Assembly (NCBI RefSeq): GCF_024494655.1
Contig: NZ_JANHDL010000011.1
Span: 32,821-96,820 of the forward strand
Origin: Halorubrum laminariae
Lineage (GTDB): Archaea > Halobacteriota > Halobacteria > Halobacteriales > Haloferacaceae
Direction: 5' to 3'
Length of the DNA: 64,000 nt
Made by a program: the position numbers and the translations under genes. The notes under the pieces are model-generated. The model ran no database searches, was not told where the DNA came from, and saw nothing but the letters and a program-made list of their open reading frames with translations. Below are positions 36,823 through 45,034 of the stretch, piece by piece (the stretch's first letter is position 1; every line of letters begins with the position of its first letter).

Positions 36823-38067
36823 ATGAGTGAGAGTAGTATCGACGAGTCGGAGGTGATTCCGGAAACGTTGCGCGAACGCGAGCAGTGGGTGTGCTGGCGG
36901 GAAGAGGATCGAGACGGCAAACCGACGAAGATTCCGGTGGCGCCGGGGGCTGGCGGGTTCGCGTCAGCAACAGAGTCGGAGACTTGGGCGAGTTTCGAGA
37001 AAGCACTCGAGTACACCGAGACAGAGCACGCCGATGGTGTCGGGTTCGTGTTTACCGACGACGATCCCATCGTCGGCATCGACCTGGACGACTGCCGTGA
37101 TCCTGAAACCGGCGACGTCGACGACGCGGCGTTGGACATCATCGCACGACTCGACTCGTACACGGAGGTATCGCCCTCTGGAACCGGCTATCACGTCCTG
37201 ATCACCGGCGAACTCCCCGACGGGCGGAACCGGCGCGGGAGCGTCGAATTGTACGACACGGCACGCTTTTTCACCGTCACTGGCGACCACGTCGAGTGGA
37301 CACCCACTCGCGTTGCACGTCGGCAGGACGCGCTCACAGCGATTCACCGTGAGTACGTCCAGGACACCGAGCGTGACACGGCCTCCGAGTCCAAGCAGTA
37401 TGAGGGCGCTGACGACGAGTCACAGACGACCGGTGCAGCCGACGTTGACGTCGACCTCGACGACGAGGAGCTCCTCGAGAAAGCGCGGAATGCATCGAAC
37501 GGCGAGAAGTTCGAGCGGCTCTGGAACGGGAATACGGCTGGCTACGACAGTCAGTCCGAGGCCGACATGGCGCTGTGTTGTCTGCTGGCGTTCTGGACCG
37601 GCGGCGACCGGACGCAGATGGAGCAGCTGTTCCGCCAGTCAGGATTGCATCGGGAGAAATGGGACGAGGTCCACTACGCTGATGGGTCGACGTACGGGGA
37701 GAAGACCATCGAGCGAGCGATTGCAACCACGTCGGAGTTCTACGACCCGGACACCGCAGACGATACCTCCGCCACATCGTCGCCAGACGTCGGCGCTGCT
37801 GACTCGGTGCGGAGTCGCGCGTATCTCGCCGAGAAGAACCGGCTCTTGAGCGAGCGCGTCGACGAACTCGAGGCGACACTCACGGAGAAAACCGAGCGCA
37901 TCGACGCTCTCGAAGCGGAAGTCGAGCGCCTCACTGACGAACTCGCCACCCGTGACCGGGAGACTGCGCAGTCTCACGAGGAAGACTCCGGTACTGCGAG
38001 AGAGACCGATGACGGTTCAGAATCACCCTCTATATTGAGTCAGTTATTCGGCGGTCGGTCCGAGTAG
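36823..38067 (+). CDS. Primase-polymerase-like replication protein (AEP / NrS-1-like)
   Basis: A 414-residue protein. LREREQWVCWREEDRDGKPTKIP opens the archaeo-eukaryotic-primase-like domain; PIVGIDLDDC (about 83-92) supplies the h-D-h-D metal site and SPSGTGYHVLITG the nucleotide-binding S-x-H. Residues about 235-310 (ADMALCCLLAFWTGGDRTQMEQLFRQSGL ... TIERAI) match the helix-bundle domain of NrS-1-type primase-polymerases. The last 100 residues are a coiled coil (ERVDELEATLTEKTERIDALE). There is no helicase domain. With the repeat array upstream and orc1/cdc6 downstream, it is probably the replication-initiation or priming protein of the element. Confidence 0.83.
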   Translation: MSESSIDESEVIPETLREREQWVCWREEDRDGKPTKIPVAPGAGGFASATESETWASFEKALEYTETEHADGVGFVFTDDDPIVGIDLDDCRDPETGDVDDAALDIIARLDSYTEVSPSGTGYHVLITGELPDGRNRRGSVELYDTARFFTVTGDHVEWTPTRVARRQDALTAIHREYVQDTERDTASESKQYEGADDESQTTGAADVDVDLDDEELLEKARNASNGEKFERLWNGNTAGYDSQSEADMALCCLLAFWTGGDRTQMEQLFRQSGLHREKWDEVHYADGSTYGEKTIERAIATTSEFYDPDTADDTSATSSPDVGAADSVRSRAYLAEKNRLLSERVDELEATLTEKTERIDALEAEVERLTDELATRDRETAQSHEEDSGTARETDDGSESPSILSQLFGGRSE

Positions 38068-38100
38068 CCGCGCGACCGTACCGACACGTCTCGTCCCGGG

Positions 38101-38120
38101 GACGGGGGTGTATCCAGTGT
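38101..38120 (-). repeat. ORB-like repeat 1 (inverted)
   Basis: On the minus strand it reads ACACTGGATACACCCCCGTC, matching the origin repeat ACACTGGACGTACCCCCGTC except at three adjacent positions. It faces the two direct copies across an AT-rich stretch. Confidence 0.65.
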
Positions 38121-38285
38121 AAACTAACGCTGATAGAGATGCTGCTCACGGAAACTCTAACTACACTTGTTCATCAGTATACGCGAATATACCACGGTAC
38201 CTGTTACCACTATAGTCACATAAAGATTCTTGTTCGCAGACGTAGATTTGTATATCTCGACGCTCTTCTTCCACTTTTGTGTATA

Positions 38286-38306
38286 TTTACACTGGACGTA
38301 CCCCCG
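38286..38306 (+). repeat. ORB-like repeat 2
   Basis: TTTACACTGGACGTACCCCC, followed by GTCCCCC: the fullest copy of the repeat, with the G/C-run tail expected of an origin recognition box. Confidence 0.68.
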
Positions 38307-38341
38307 TCCCCCTGTGCCGTGCTATGCTAAGAACTACTCTC

Positions 38342-38361
38342 GTTACATTGGACGTGCCCCC
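38342..38361 (+). repeat. ORB-like repeat 3
   Basis: GTTACATTGGACGTGCCCCC, two changes in 17 bases from copy 2 and in the same orientation, 56 bases downstream of it. Further CCCCC runs follow. Confidence 0.68.
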
Positions 38362-38398
38362 AGTACCCGGACAGTCCCCCCTTATTCGGACGGTGGGG

Positions 38399-38426
38399 TT
38401 TATATGATGTCGTTCCACATATGTGG
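38399..38426 (+). promoter_or_regulatory. TATA box and palindromic operator of orc1/cdc6
   Basis: TTTATATGA at 38399-38407 is about 27 bases before the ATG at 38429, implying a leaderless transcript. The perfect palindrome CCACATATGTGG at 38415-38426 covers the space between the TATA box and the start, a natural site for repression. Confidence 0.62.
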
Positions 38427-38428
38427 CT

Positions 38429-39694
38429 ATGCGCTCGTTCGGGGACGAAGACTCGATCTTCGTCGACATGGATCGGCTCAACCCAAACACACAGACGTAC
38501 CAGCCCAAGTCGCTCCCCGAACGAGAAGCGGAACTCGATCAGCTACACTCAGCGCTGCGCCCGGCGACAATGGGGTCGACACCGCTGAATGCGTTCGTCT
38601 TTGGCCCGACTGGGCAGGGAAAGACGGTCGGCATCTCACTGAAAACGAGCCAACTGCAGGAGTACGCCGACGAGAAAGGGCTCGAACTTCACGTGGTCCA
38701 CGTCCGCTGTAAGGGGATGGACAAGAGCTACCACGTGATGACACACCTGGTCAAGAAACTCCGCGAGAAGCGCTTCGGGCCCGGTGAAGAACTCCCCAGC
38801 GGCTACCAAAAGAAGACGCTGTTGTCGATGATCATCGACGAACTGGAGGCGATCGGCGGCACGGTAATCGTTATTCTCGATGAGATTGATGCCATCGGCA
38901 ACGACGACTACATCCTCTACGAGCTGCCGCGTGCCGAACCCGAGGACGTCCGGCTATCGATCATCGGCATCACGAACGACCTGCAGTTCCGGGAGAACCT
39001 TGACGCCGACGTACGCTCCTCGCTCGGTGAGGACGAAATCGAGTTCGCGCCATACGACGCGAACCAGCTCCGGGACATCCTCGCACGCCGCGCCGCAGGT
39101 GCTCTGCGAGATACCGAGATTGGCGACAAAGACCGCCCGTTCGCAACGCTCGAGAGCGACGTGCTTACTGACGACGTGATTCCGCTGACGAGCGCGCTCG
39201 CGGCCCAAGACTCTGGGGATGCTCGCGAGGCGATCAAGCTGCTGTTCCGTGCCTGTCGGTTCGCCGACGACGACGGAGAATCAACTATTACCGAACAGCA
39301 CGTACGCAACGCACACGAGTACCTGGAACAGGCTGCCGTCGAGCGCGGGATTCAGTCGCTCCCGCTCCAGCGCGCCCTCGCGCTGCTGACAGTCACTCAC
39401 GCAACGATCAGCGGTACCGACCAGCCCGAAACAAAAGACCTCCACAACCTCTACGAGGTGTTTTGCGAGCACATCGATACGAGAGCGATCTCCGAACGAC
39501 GGTTTCGCGACAAGCTGAATGACCTTGCTGACTCCAGTATCCTCGCAAAAGACACACGCGGCCGGGGGCAGGGACTCGGACAGACCAATCGGTACGAGGT
39601 TGAGGTGAAAGTCGAGACGGTTCTCGACAACCTTACTGACGACAGCCGGATTGAGGCGGTCATCGACGAGATGCTTCGCCCACGGATGGATTGA
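38429..39694 (+). CDS. Orc1/Cdc6 family replication initiator
   Basis: A 421-residue AAA+ initiator. Walker A is FGPTGQGKTVG (about 57-67), Walker B is VIVILDEIDAIG (about 145-156), sensor 1 is IIGITNDLQF, and sensor 2 lies in GDAREAIKLLFRA. A C-terminal winged helix (ISERRFRDKLNDLADSSILAKDTRGRGQG) binds origin repeats. The ATG at 38429 is preferred over the GTG two codons earlier because of promoter spacing. It lies between ORB-like repeats at 38101-38361 and 40060, so it likely initiates replication of this element. Confidence 0.93.
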   Translation: MRSFGDEDSIFVDMDRLNPNTQTYQPKSLPEREAELDQLHSALRPATMGSTPLNAFVFGPTGQGKTVGISLKTSQLQEYADEKGLELHVVHVRCKGMDKSYHVMTHLVKKLREKRFGPGEELPSGYQKKTLLSMIIDELEAIGGTVIVILDEIDAIGNDDYILYELPRAEPEDVRLSIIGITNDLQFRENLDADVRSSLGEDEIEFAPYDANQLRDILARRAAGALRDTEIGDKDRPFATLESDVLTDDVIPLTSALAAQDSGDAREAIKLLFRACRFADDDGESTITEQHVRNAHEYLEQAAVERGIQSLPLQRALALLTVTHATISGTDQPETKDLHNLYEVFCEHIDTRAISERRFRDKLNDLADSSILAKDTRGRGQGLGQTNRYEVEVKVETVLDNLTDDSRIEAVIDEMLRPRMD

Positions 39695-39749
39695 CTTCTG
39701 CCATCCCGTAGCGGGGACACTCGCCTTGGCTCTATTTGACTTCCTCCCC

Positions 39750-40014
39750 GGAGCGTGTCATAGAATGGTGCGCATGGTTGTTTGCGGATTCGAAGCCAGC
39801 GGTTCCAAGAACGTCACCTCGGGTCGCACAGTAGTCGCTCGCTCTAAGTCGAACCACCATCGATACGGACGAAACATCAGTATTCGAACTAAAAGGGAGT
39901 GTCTCTGACTCGTTCTAAATGCTGTGCACCGGGTGCACGCTCTTCTAAACACGTTACGGCTCTAAACAGTGACTAAGCCGACAAAATCGTGGGACGTATT
40001 CTATGACACGCTCC
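39750..40014. mobile_element. 265-bp non-coding element with 17-bp inverted ends (MITE-like)
   Basis: GGAGCGTGTCATAGAAT at the left is repeated in perfect inverse (ATTCTATGACACGCTCC) at 39998-40014. No gene lies inside. The right end runs into a hairpin CGCGCTGAAGCGCG followed by AGGCTTTCTCC, reminiscent of IS200/IS605-type ends in haloarchaea. It separates orc1/cdc6 from its downstream ORB-like repeat. Confidence 0.55.
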
Positions 40015-40059
40015 CCCGCGCTGAAGCGCGAGGCTTTCTCCTTGAATTTCCGTAACTGC

Positions 40060-40081
40060 ACGGGGGTGCGTCCAGTGTAAG
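40060..40081 (-). repeat. ORB-like repeat 4 (downstream of orc1/cdc6)
   Basis: On the minus strand it reads TTACACTGGACGCACCCCCG, one base different from copy 2 over 20 positions. It lies 370 bases after the orc1/cdc6 stop, so initiator-binding sites flank the gene on both sides. Confidence 0.68.
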
Positions 40082-40140
40082 CCCGGATACGTTGGATAGC
40101 GCGAAAGAGTTACCTATGAATGCCATCTTTACTATGAATA

Positions 40141-40443
40141 ATGAGTGAGACTGAACAAGCAGAAAACTCTGAAAAGGAAGTCGTTGCGGTGACGAAGCAC
40201 GGGCAAGCCACCATCCCAAAGCGGTTCCGCGACAAACTCGGGATCGACGCCCCCGGGAAGGTGGTGTTCCGGGAGACCGAGGAGGGCGAAGTGATCGTTG
40301 AGCACGTCCGCTCACCGAGCGAGATGCGCGGCTTCGCCGCCCGTAGCGAGGCGACCACCGACACGCCCGCAACCCAGATCCTCCAGGAGAAGCGCGAGCA
40401 GGACCGGAACGAGCGCGACGCCCGCTTCTCGACGGACGAGTGA
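40141..40443 (+). CDS. vapB: AbrB-family antitoxin (VapB-type)
   Basis: A 100-residue protein. Residues about 12-55 form a swapped-hairpin AbrB domain (VVAVTKHGQATIPKRFRDKLGI, then KVVFRETEEGEVIVEHV). The acidic, charged C-terminal tail (LQEKREQDRNERDARFSTDE) is the likely toxin-binding part. The stop overlaps the ATG of the PIN toxin, so the pair is coupled. It should neutralise the toxin and repress its own promoter. Confidence 0.88.
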   Translation: MSETEQAENSEKEVVAVTKHGQATIPKRFRDKLGIDAPGKVVFRETEEGEVIVEHVRSPSEMRGFAARSEATTDTPATQILQEKREQDRNERDARFSTDE

Positions 40444-40862
40444 TGGCGGTCCCCGATCACGTCGTTTTCGACGCCGAGCCGCTGATCGCGCACGCCGACG
40501 ACGAACCCGGGAGCGACGTGGTCGAGGAGTATCTCGACGCGGTCGCTGTCGAGGACACGGCGGGCTACGTCAGCTGCGTGACCCTCACCGAGATTCGGTA
40601 CACGCTCGCTCGGAAGTACGACCGGACCACCGCCGACGACTATCTCGACTGGCTCGACGATCTTGGGATCGAGACGAGGGACATCAAGGCGGTCTGGGTC
40701 GAGGCCTCAGAGTACATCCTCGCGTACAACCCCGCACTCGGGGACTCGTTCGCGCTCGCAACTGCCGAGGATGTCGACGCGACGCTCCTCGTCGGCGGCG
40801 ACAACGACTACGACGATGTCTCCGATGTCGCGATCGAGCGGTTCCGCGACGGCTCGGCCTAG
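40443..40862 (+). CDS. vapC: PIN-domain toxin (VapC-type)
   Basis: A 139-residue PIN ribonuclease. Acidic metal ligands are seen in VVFDAEPLI (Asp near residue 10), LTEIRYTLARKY (Glu), LGDSFALATAEDVDATLLVGGDNDYDDV (the two C-terminal Asp). It is expected to cleave RNA when free of the adjacent AbrB antitoxin. A GTG one codon earlier is the alternative start. This is one of three VapBC-like pairs in 10 kb. Confidence 0.88.
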   Translation: MAVPDHVVFDAEPLIAHADDEPGSDVVEEYLDAVAVEDTAGYVSCVTLTEIRYTLARKYDRTTADDYLDWLDDLGIETRDIKAVWVEASEYILAYNPALGDSFALATAEDVDATLLVGGDNDYDDVSDVAIERFRDGSA

Positions 40863-41073
40863 TGTCTCTCACCCCCGTCAGGAGGACGGGGCTGTCGAAC
40901 TGCCCCGGAGCAACACATACATTCTGCGCGACAGCGCAACCCAGACCGTCGTATCGACCCCCCAGCCGAGTCCGACGGGCCGCTGCCAAGGCGCTCAAGG
41001 ACGTGGCGTTGTCAGCCGAGATGATCGAGGCCGATGATGGAGTGTTTGCCGCGGTAGCCAAATCTTCGCCCCG

Positions 41074-41114
41074 TTAACCAACACTGGGCGCCATTCCACT
41101 CTACTGTTGGTTAA
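41074..41114. repeat. Module-boundary inverted repeat, copy 2
   Basis: TTAACCAACA and TGTTGGTTAA, perfect arms, 21 unrelated bases between. Located between the vapBC pair (plus a short decayed reading frame ending EMIEADDGVFAAVAKSSPR) and the 3' end of the CAAX-type protease gene. Confidence 0.8.
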
Positions 41115-41120
41115 GACAGT

Positions 41121-41948
41121 TCAGTCAGTTTCTTGCTCCGATTCGGTGATGGGATACGCGTACCCATGGAATCCAACCGTCGTTGCGACTCGCACACGCG
41201 TCGTCTCACCCGGTTCGACGTCGGCGACGTGGAGTGTCTCGTCGGCCGGCGTAGACGCCCGATACAGGCCATCACGGTCCGGTTGCGGACACTGGTCGTC
41301 GACTGTCACGGTGTATTCTTCGCCTGGTGAGAACGAATGCTGCCAGCGCCGCCACCACTCCTTGCCGACGTCCACCGCTGTCGCAACCAGATTGTTGCCT
41401 GCGTGCACGAGGATCGCCAGCCACCAGAGCCCCACCAGCCACAGATACAGGCTCAGCAACCCGCTGACGAACACCGGGAGGGTTCCCCGGCGGTAGCGGC
41501 GTGGATTTCGGGTATGGAGGAACGCCCACAGGACGGACCCAGCGACCAACAGCGGAAGGTGGGCGCCCCCCAGCGTGACCGCTAGCAGGTATGGACCGCC
41601 GCGAAACGTGAGTTCCTCGACCACCGGCGCGATCACGACGGCGCGGACGCCTCGCCGTGTTGACCGACGCCACCACGTGCGTTCCCAGTCGAGCCGATCC
41701 TTAAGCTCCGCAACCGTGTACGTCTCTGTCTCTCGCAAGCCGTCTTGGTGATCGCTGTGAAGGAACGAGTACCAGCCGAACGTATGCGTTCCAGTAACCC
41801 TGACAATCCAGTATTGGAGCCGGCGGATGACGCGTTCAAGCACAAGCCCCGCGACAGTGAGGACGGCCCACGCTGCAACGAGCCGTGCTGGGTAGACGAC
41901 CTGTGTTCCCGTTATGGTCGGAGCCGAGATGCTCGGTCCGAATCCCAT
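41121..41948 (-). CDS. CPBP family intramembrane metalloprotease (CAAX/Abi-type)
   Basis: A 275-residue membrane protein. Motif 1 is VVEELTFRGG (EE-x3-R, about 109-118), motif 2 is LWAFLHTRNP (His near 147), and motif 3 is LVHAGNNLVA (His-x3-Asn). These are the Glu/His ligands of CAAX-protease/bacteriocin-processing enzymes. A C-terminal soluble beta-rich domain of about 90 residues follows the last helix. The start was set at the ATG at 41948, since frame farther upstream is an antisense shadow of repeats and of the TFB gene. Possible roles include immunity or processing of a plasmid-borne peptide. Confidence 0.85.
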   Translation of the reverse strand: MGFGPSISAPTITGTQVVYPARLVAAWAVLTVAGLVLERVIRRLQYWIVRVTGTHTFGWYSFLHSDHQDGLRETETYTVAELKDRLDWERTWWRRSTRRGVRAVVIAPVVEELTFRGGPYLLAVTLGGAHLPLLVAGSVLWAFLHTRNPRRYRRGTLPVFVSGLLSLYLWLVGLWWLAILVHAGNNLVATAVDVGKEWWRRWQHSFSPGEEYTVTVDDQCPQPDRDGLYRASTPADETLHVADVEPGETTRVRVATTVGFHGYAYPITESEQETD

Positions 41949-41994
41949 ATCCAACACAGTGCCACCGGGCCTGATAAATACAGTGAGCGACCGC

Positions 41995-42287
41995 TCTCGA
42001 AAGCCCTCGGCCGCTCGGCATCCCGCGACCCACGCTGTGCTCCTCGCGACTGCGGTGCTGCGGGGTCGGGGGACGACCGAGACGGCCTCGCCCTTCTGAG
42101 TCCACCAGGACGTGGGTTGGGTCGCTGAGCGTTGGAACCGGATAAACGGGTGTTTCTCGACGGCTCGCCCCGCTCGCCGCGTTCCGCCCTCCGCGTCGCT
42201 CGCGACCGACCATTCCGGGCGTGCGGGCGCTCTCCGCACCGCCCGCGCCCGTTCCGGGCTAAAATGGATGTGCCCTCGACGCCAGCG
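41995..42287. repeat. Composite GC-rich repeat, copy A
   Basis: Begins with TCTCGAAAGCCCTCGGCC (36-bp block 41995-42030, found again at 58018-58053) and ends with a 127-bp block (42161-42287) almost identical to 61175-61300. No gene is supported. Together with hairpin-rich sequence to 42560, it fills the gap between the protease and TFB genes. Confidence 0.72.
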
Positions 42288-42573
42288 CTTCACCCGTTCG
42301 GGTCCTCCGGACCTCAGCACAGCCGACCGCGACGGACATGGTTGCGTCGCGGCGAACGGGGAATGCGCTGGCCGCTCGCTCCGGGCGGGTCGACGCGCGG
42401 TGCTGGATGGTCGGCCGCCTCGGGCGCGCTCTCGCATCGCGCCCACAGGGCGCTCGCGAAGGCGCGAGCGAGAGCGCGCAGACGAGTCTGTTGGGTTGTC
42501 GTCGTCGAGAAATCCGCGATGTTGTAGCATCGCGGTGTCGGGCGCGTGAGCGCCTTCAGGTGTTGTGACACCA

Positions 42574-43647
42574 ATGTCGAGTAAGAGCCTTTTCCGGTAT
42601 GAAAGTTCGGTCGCAGAGCAAGCTAACCAAGACGAGAGCAGCCAGGCGGTCACGGGCGAGCGCGAACCAGCCCAGGTGTCGACGTGCGTGGAGTGCGATG
42701 GACAGGTGGTCACCGAGGATAACGAGTCGTTCTGTGCGGACTGTGGACTCGTCCTCACGACAGAGCACGTTGATCGCCAGCCGATGCTTCGTGTGCATGG
42801 CCCCTCGGACGATAGCGGGCCTGCTGAGTGGAGTTGTGAGTCGATCAACCCACTCCGGGTCGACAAAGGCCTACATACGACGTTCTTCCTCGGCAGCGAT
42901 GGATACGGAAATTCGCTGTCGAGCGAGCAGATGGATAAGTTCGAGCGGTTGCGGCAGCGGCACAAGCGCTTCCAAATGGATGACAAGCGCGCGATTCGGC
43001 TCAACGAGGGCTATCGCGATATCGAGTCGATCATCGGAAATCTGGGACTCCCCGGATTTGTGGCCGAGGATGCCGGGCTGTTCCTGAAGCAGGCGGCCGA
43101 CGCGCGGCTCCCCGGCGGCCGGATGTCGTGGGAGGCACTCGCCGGCGGGGCGGTGCTCCTCGCAGCGACCGAGACGGGGTTCCCGCGGTCCTGTGACGAG
43201 GTCGTGCAGTATACGAAGTCCTCGCACGAGCGGGTGAGCGCGGCAGCGCGGAAGTTGCGGTGCGAGCTCGGGCTGAACGTCCCCCCGGCGCGCGAGGGAG
43301 TCGTCGACGATGTGCTCATTGCGCTCGACGACGTCCTCGATGTGCAGACGTGTCTGGAGTTGCGCCAACTCAGTGACCATCTCCTGGCAATCGCCGACGA
43401 CGAGCCGGTTGGGCCGGGGACGTCGCGCCTGACGATGGGGGCGGCAGCCATCTATGCGGCGGATCGGCTCACTGACGGCAAGATCGTCACCCAAGCGCAG
43501 GTGGCTGAAGCGGCAAGAACCATCGTCGATACCTCGAAAAGTCGGGTCAGCCGGTACTCTCAAGAGCTCCATGACGCCTACGTGGACAAGCACGGAAGCG
43601 ACGATCCAAGTGCAGTCCTCGAACGCGGCCGCATCCGACTGCGGTAA
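42574..43647 (+). CDS. Transcription initiation factor TFB (TFIIB homologue)
   Basis: A 357-residue TFB. The N-terminal zinc ribbon uses CVECDG (about 39) and CADCGL (about 54). The B-finger/linker region PLRVDKGLHTTFFLGSDGYGNSLSSEQ is divergent. Two cyclin repeats follow (about 125-215, with AGGAVLLAATETGFPRSCDEVV; about 230-320, with TMGAAAIYAADRLTDGKIVTQAQVAEAA). Haloarchaea often carry several TFBs, and plasmid copies can alter promoter choice. It is flanked by GC-rich repeats and is not in an operon. The ATG at 42574 is preferred to an upstream start three codons earlier. Confidence 0.9.
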   Translation: MSSKSLFRYESSVAEQANQDESSQAVTGEREPAQVSTCVECDGQVVTEDNESFCADCGLVLTTEHVDRQPMLRVHGPSDDSGPAEWSCESINPLRVDKGLHTTFFLGSDGYGNSLSSEQMDKFERLRQRHKRFQMDDKRAIRLNEGYRDIESIIGNLGLPGFVAEDAGLFLKQAADARLPGGRMSWEALAGGAVLLAATETGFPRSCDEVVQYTKSSHERVSAAARKLRCELGLNVPPAREGVVDDVLIALDDVLDVQTCLELRQLSDHLLAIADDEPVGPGTSRLTMGAAAIYAADRLTDGKIVTQAQVAEAARTIVDTSKSRVSRYSQELHDAYVDKHGSDDPSAVLERGRIRLR

Positions 43648-43860
43648 GGGGCTCTCAAAGCCCTCTTTTTTATTGTGACCACCGCCCGGTAACGCCCCAC
43701 CTCCCCACCCACCGCTCCCGGCTTCCCTCCGGTCAGCCGGCAGCCACAACCTCATTGACAACACCAGAATGAACGCCGTGCTTCTGGTGGGGCAACCGAA
43801 CCGAGGCCCAGACTTGGCAGGTTTCTGTTCCCCCCCAGTAGCGTGGAGGCAGCGTAGCCA

Positions 43861-44517
43861 ATGGCAACAGATCCCTCGTTCAGACTCGAACTCGACACCG
43901 CAACCGCCCTTCGCGACTGGCTCCTCGATGCAAGTCATCGCGATACAACCGGAACAGACGTTGCTGAATCGCTCGCAGAGCTGGCTGCTGGCATCCACGG
44001 GCAGCTCCATGGTCAGTCCGAGTATCTCGAAATCAGCGTGTCGACGACGAACTTTCCCCCAACGAACGCGTCTCCGTCACTCGATGACCAGAGCGGGATG
44101 AGTGAGAGCGACGATCTCGCAGACCAGGACACGGACGCAGCTGCGAGTCCGGTTGAACGTGATTCGGTTGCTGACGGTCACGCAGACCCGTCCCGGGTGT
44201 ATGATTCACTCCCCACCGATGCGTGGCACTCCCCGACTGAAGAAGATAGTACTCGTCGAGAGAGTTCGCCGACATCGATGACCGATCACGAACAGACACC
44301 AACAGCTGCACGGAGCCGCAACCGCTCCGATATCGACGAAGACTACGCCCCGTTCCAGTTCGTCACCTCGTACGAATGCAGCGTGTGCGGAGCTATTCAG
44401 GAGATGGAAACCTCATTGCAGGTCTGTGCATTCATCGACGACTGCGCTGGCTGTGGCGCCGTCGACGTCCGGTTCAGCGCGGTCGGCATCCCCAAGCCAG
44501 TCCACGACTCTTCGTAA
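43861..44517 (+). CDS. Hypothetical protein with C-terminal zinc ribbon
   Basis: A 218-residue protein in three parts: an N-terminal helical region (about 1-65, LELDTATALRDWLLDASH), a long acidic Ser/Thr/Asp-rich linker (about 66-160), and a C-terminal zinc ribbon (YECSVCG ... DDCAGCGAV). The ribbon could bind nucleic acid or RNA polymerase. It is monocistronic, 213 bases after the TFB gene. The family is not recognised; similar haloarchaeal plasmid proteins with one zinc ribbon are common. Confidence 0.7.
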   Translation: MATDPSFRLELDTATALRDWLLDASHRDTTGTDVAESLAELAAGIHGQLHGQSEYLEISVSTTNFPPTNASPSLDDQSGMSESDDLADQDTDAAASPVERDSVADGHADPSRVYDSLPTDAWHSPTEEDSTRRESSPTSMTDHEQTPTAARSRNRSDIDEDYAPFQFVTSYECSVCGAIQEMETSLQVCAFIDDCAGCGAVDVRFSAVGIPKPVHDSS

Positions 44518-44666
44518 TTCCGACTGCATCGCTACGATCGATTTTGAAGTCCTACTTCTTCGACGGTTCTCGAGGACAAGGGAACGGAGCGTGAGAGCCA
44601 CACAGTTCCCAGACGGCGGCGCTTAATTAGCTGTGACGCGAAACACTAGCTATCTGAGAACCGACG

Positions 44667-44909
44667 ATGTGGTCAAACGAACCCCGGTCGCTGCCCGATT
44701 GGATCGAGGACGCCTATCAGATCCTCGTGTCAGAGATGCCAGATCAGCAGACGGACTTCTCGCACGACCAGGCCCAAGACCTCCTACTCGGTGCCGAGAC
44801 CTTCCCGGATGAATCGGCTGACGCGGAGTACGCCATCGAACGGTTGCTTGACTCCGGGTGGCTCTACGAGGTCGATGGCGAGCTGCGGATCACCGACCCA
44901 GAGAATTAA
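44667..44909 (+). CDS. Small winged-helix-like protein
   Basis: An 80-residue protein. The C-terminal half AEYAIERLLDSGWLYEVDGELRI has the helix, turn and beta-wing of a short winged helix. It resembles the 77-residue protein at 48435 (RIEQLLLKGYLYEVGEELRIP), so the two are paralogues. Its TAA stop lies inside the left arm of the inverted repeat at 44906. Function unknown. Confidence 0.65.
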   Translation: MWSNEPRSLPDWIEDAYQILVSEMPDQQTDFSHDQAQDLLLGAETFPDESADAEYAIERLLDSGWLYEVDGELRITDPEN

Positions 44910-44947
44910 CCAACGTTCACTCGTCGTCTTCCGCTACTGTTGGTTAA
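44906..44947. repeat. Module-boundary inverted repeat, copy 3
   Basis: TTAACCAACG and TGTTGGTTAA with 22 bases between. The left arm overlaps the stop codon of the small winged-helix gene. The next gene module (vapBC) begins 88 bases later. Confidence 0.8.
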
Positions 44948-45008
44948 GTGTGCTGGGAGAGCAGGTGCGACAAGCTGACACCGTAGCAGGCAGACAAAAA
45001 ATATAGGT

Positions 45009-45030
45009 ACGTCAACGCCCAACGTCAACG
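45009..45030. promoter_or_regulatory. Direct repeats before the second vapBC pair
   Basis: ACGTCAACG occurs at 45009-45017 and 45022-45030, 13 bases apart, between the TATA-like AAATATAGG (about 44999) and the ATG at 45035. A plausible antitoxin binding site. Confidence 0.5.
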
Positions 45031-45034
45031 TACG

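Larger units (their letters stand above)
38101..38428. other. Candidate replication origin upstream of orc1/cdc6
   Basis: The 360-base gap between the primase-like and orc1/cdc6 genes carries inverted ORB-like repeats (38101, 38286, 38342) around an AT-rich core (about 38125-38290, with runs such as GTATATTTAC), the usual layout of haloarchaeal origins: ORBs flanking an unwinding element beside an Orc1/Cdc6 gene. No protein gene is supported in this stretch. Confidence 0.7.

Noticed and set aside
40863..41073. A gene covering AKALKDVALSAEMIEADDGVFAAVAKSSPR
   Set aside because: Only the last 30 codons look protein-like. No start or upstream homology is present, so at most it is a decayed end.
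41949..43004. N-terminal extension of the CAAX-type protease frame to 627 residues
   Set aside because: The extension runs antisense through the GC-rich repeat and the TFB gene. The membrane-protein homology begins at the ATG at 41948.
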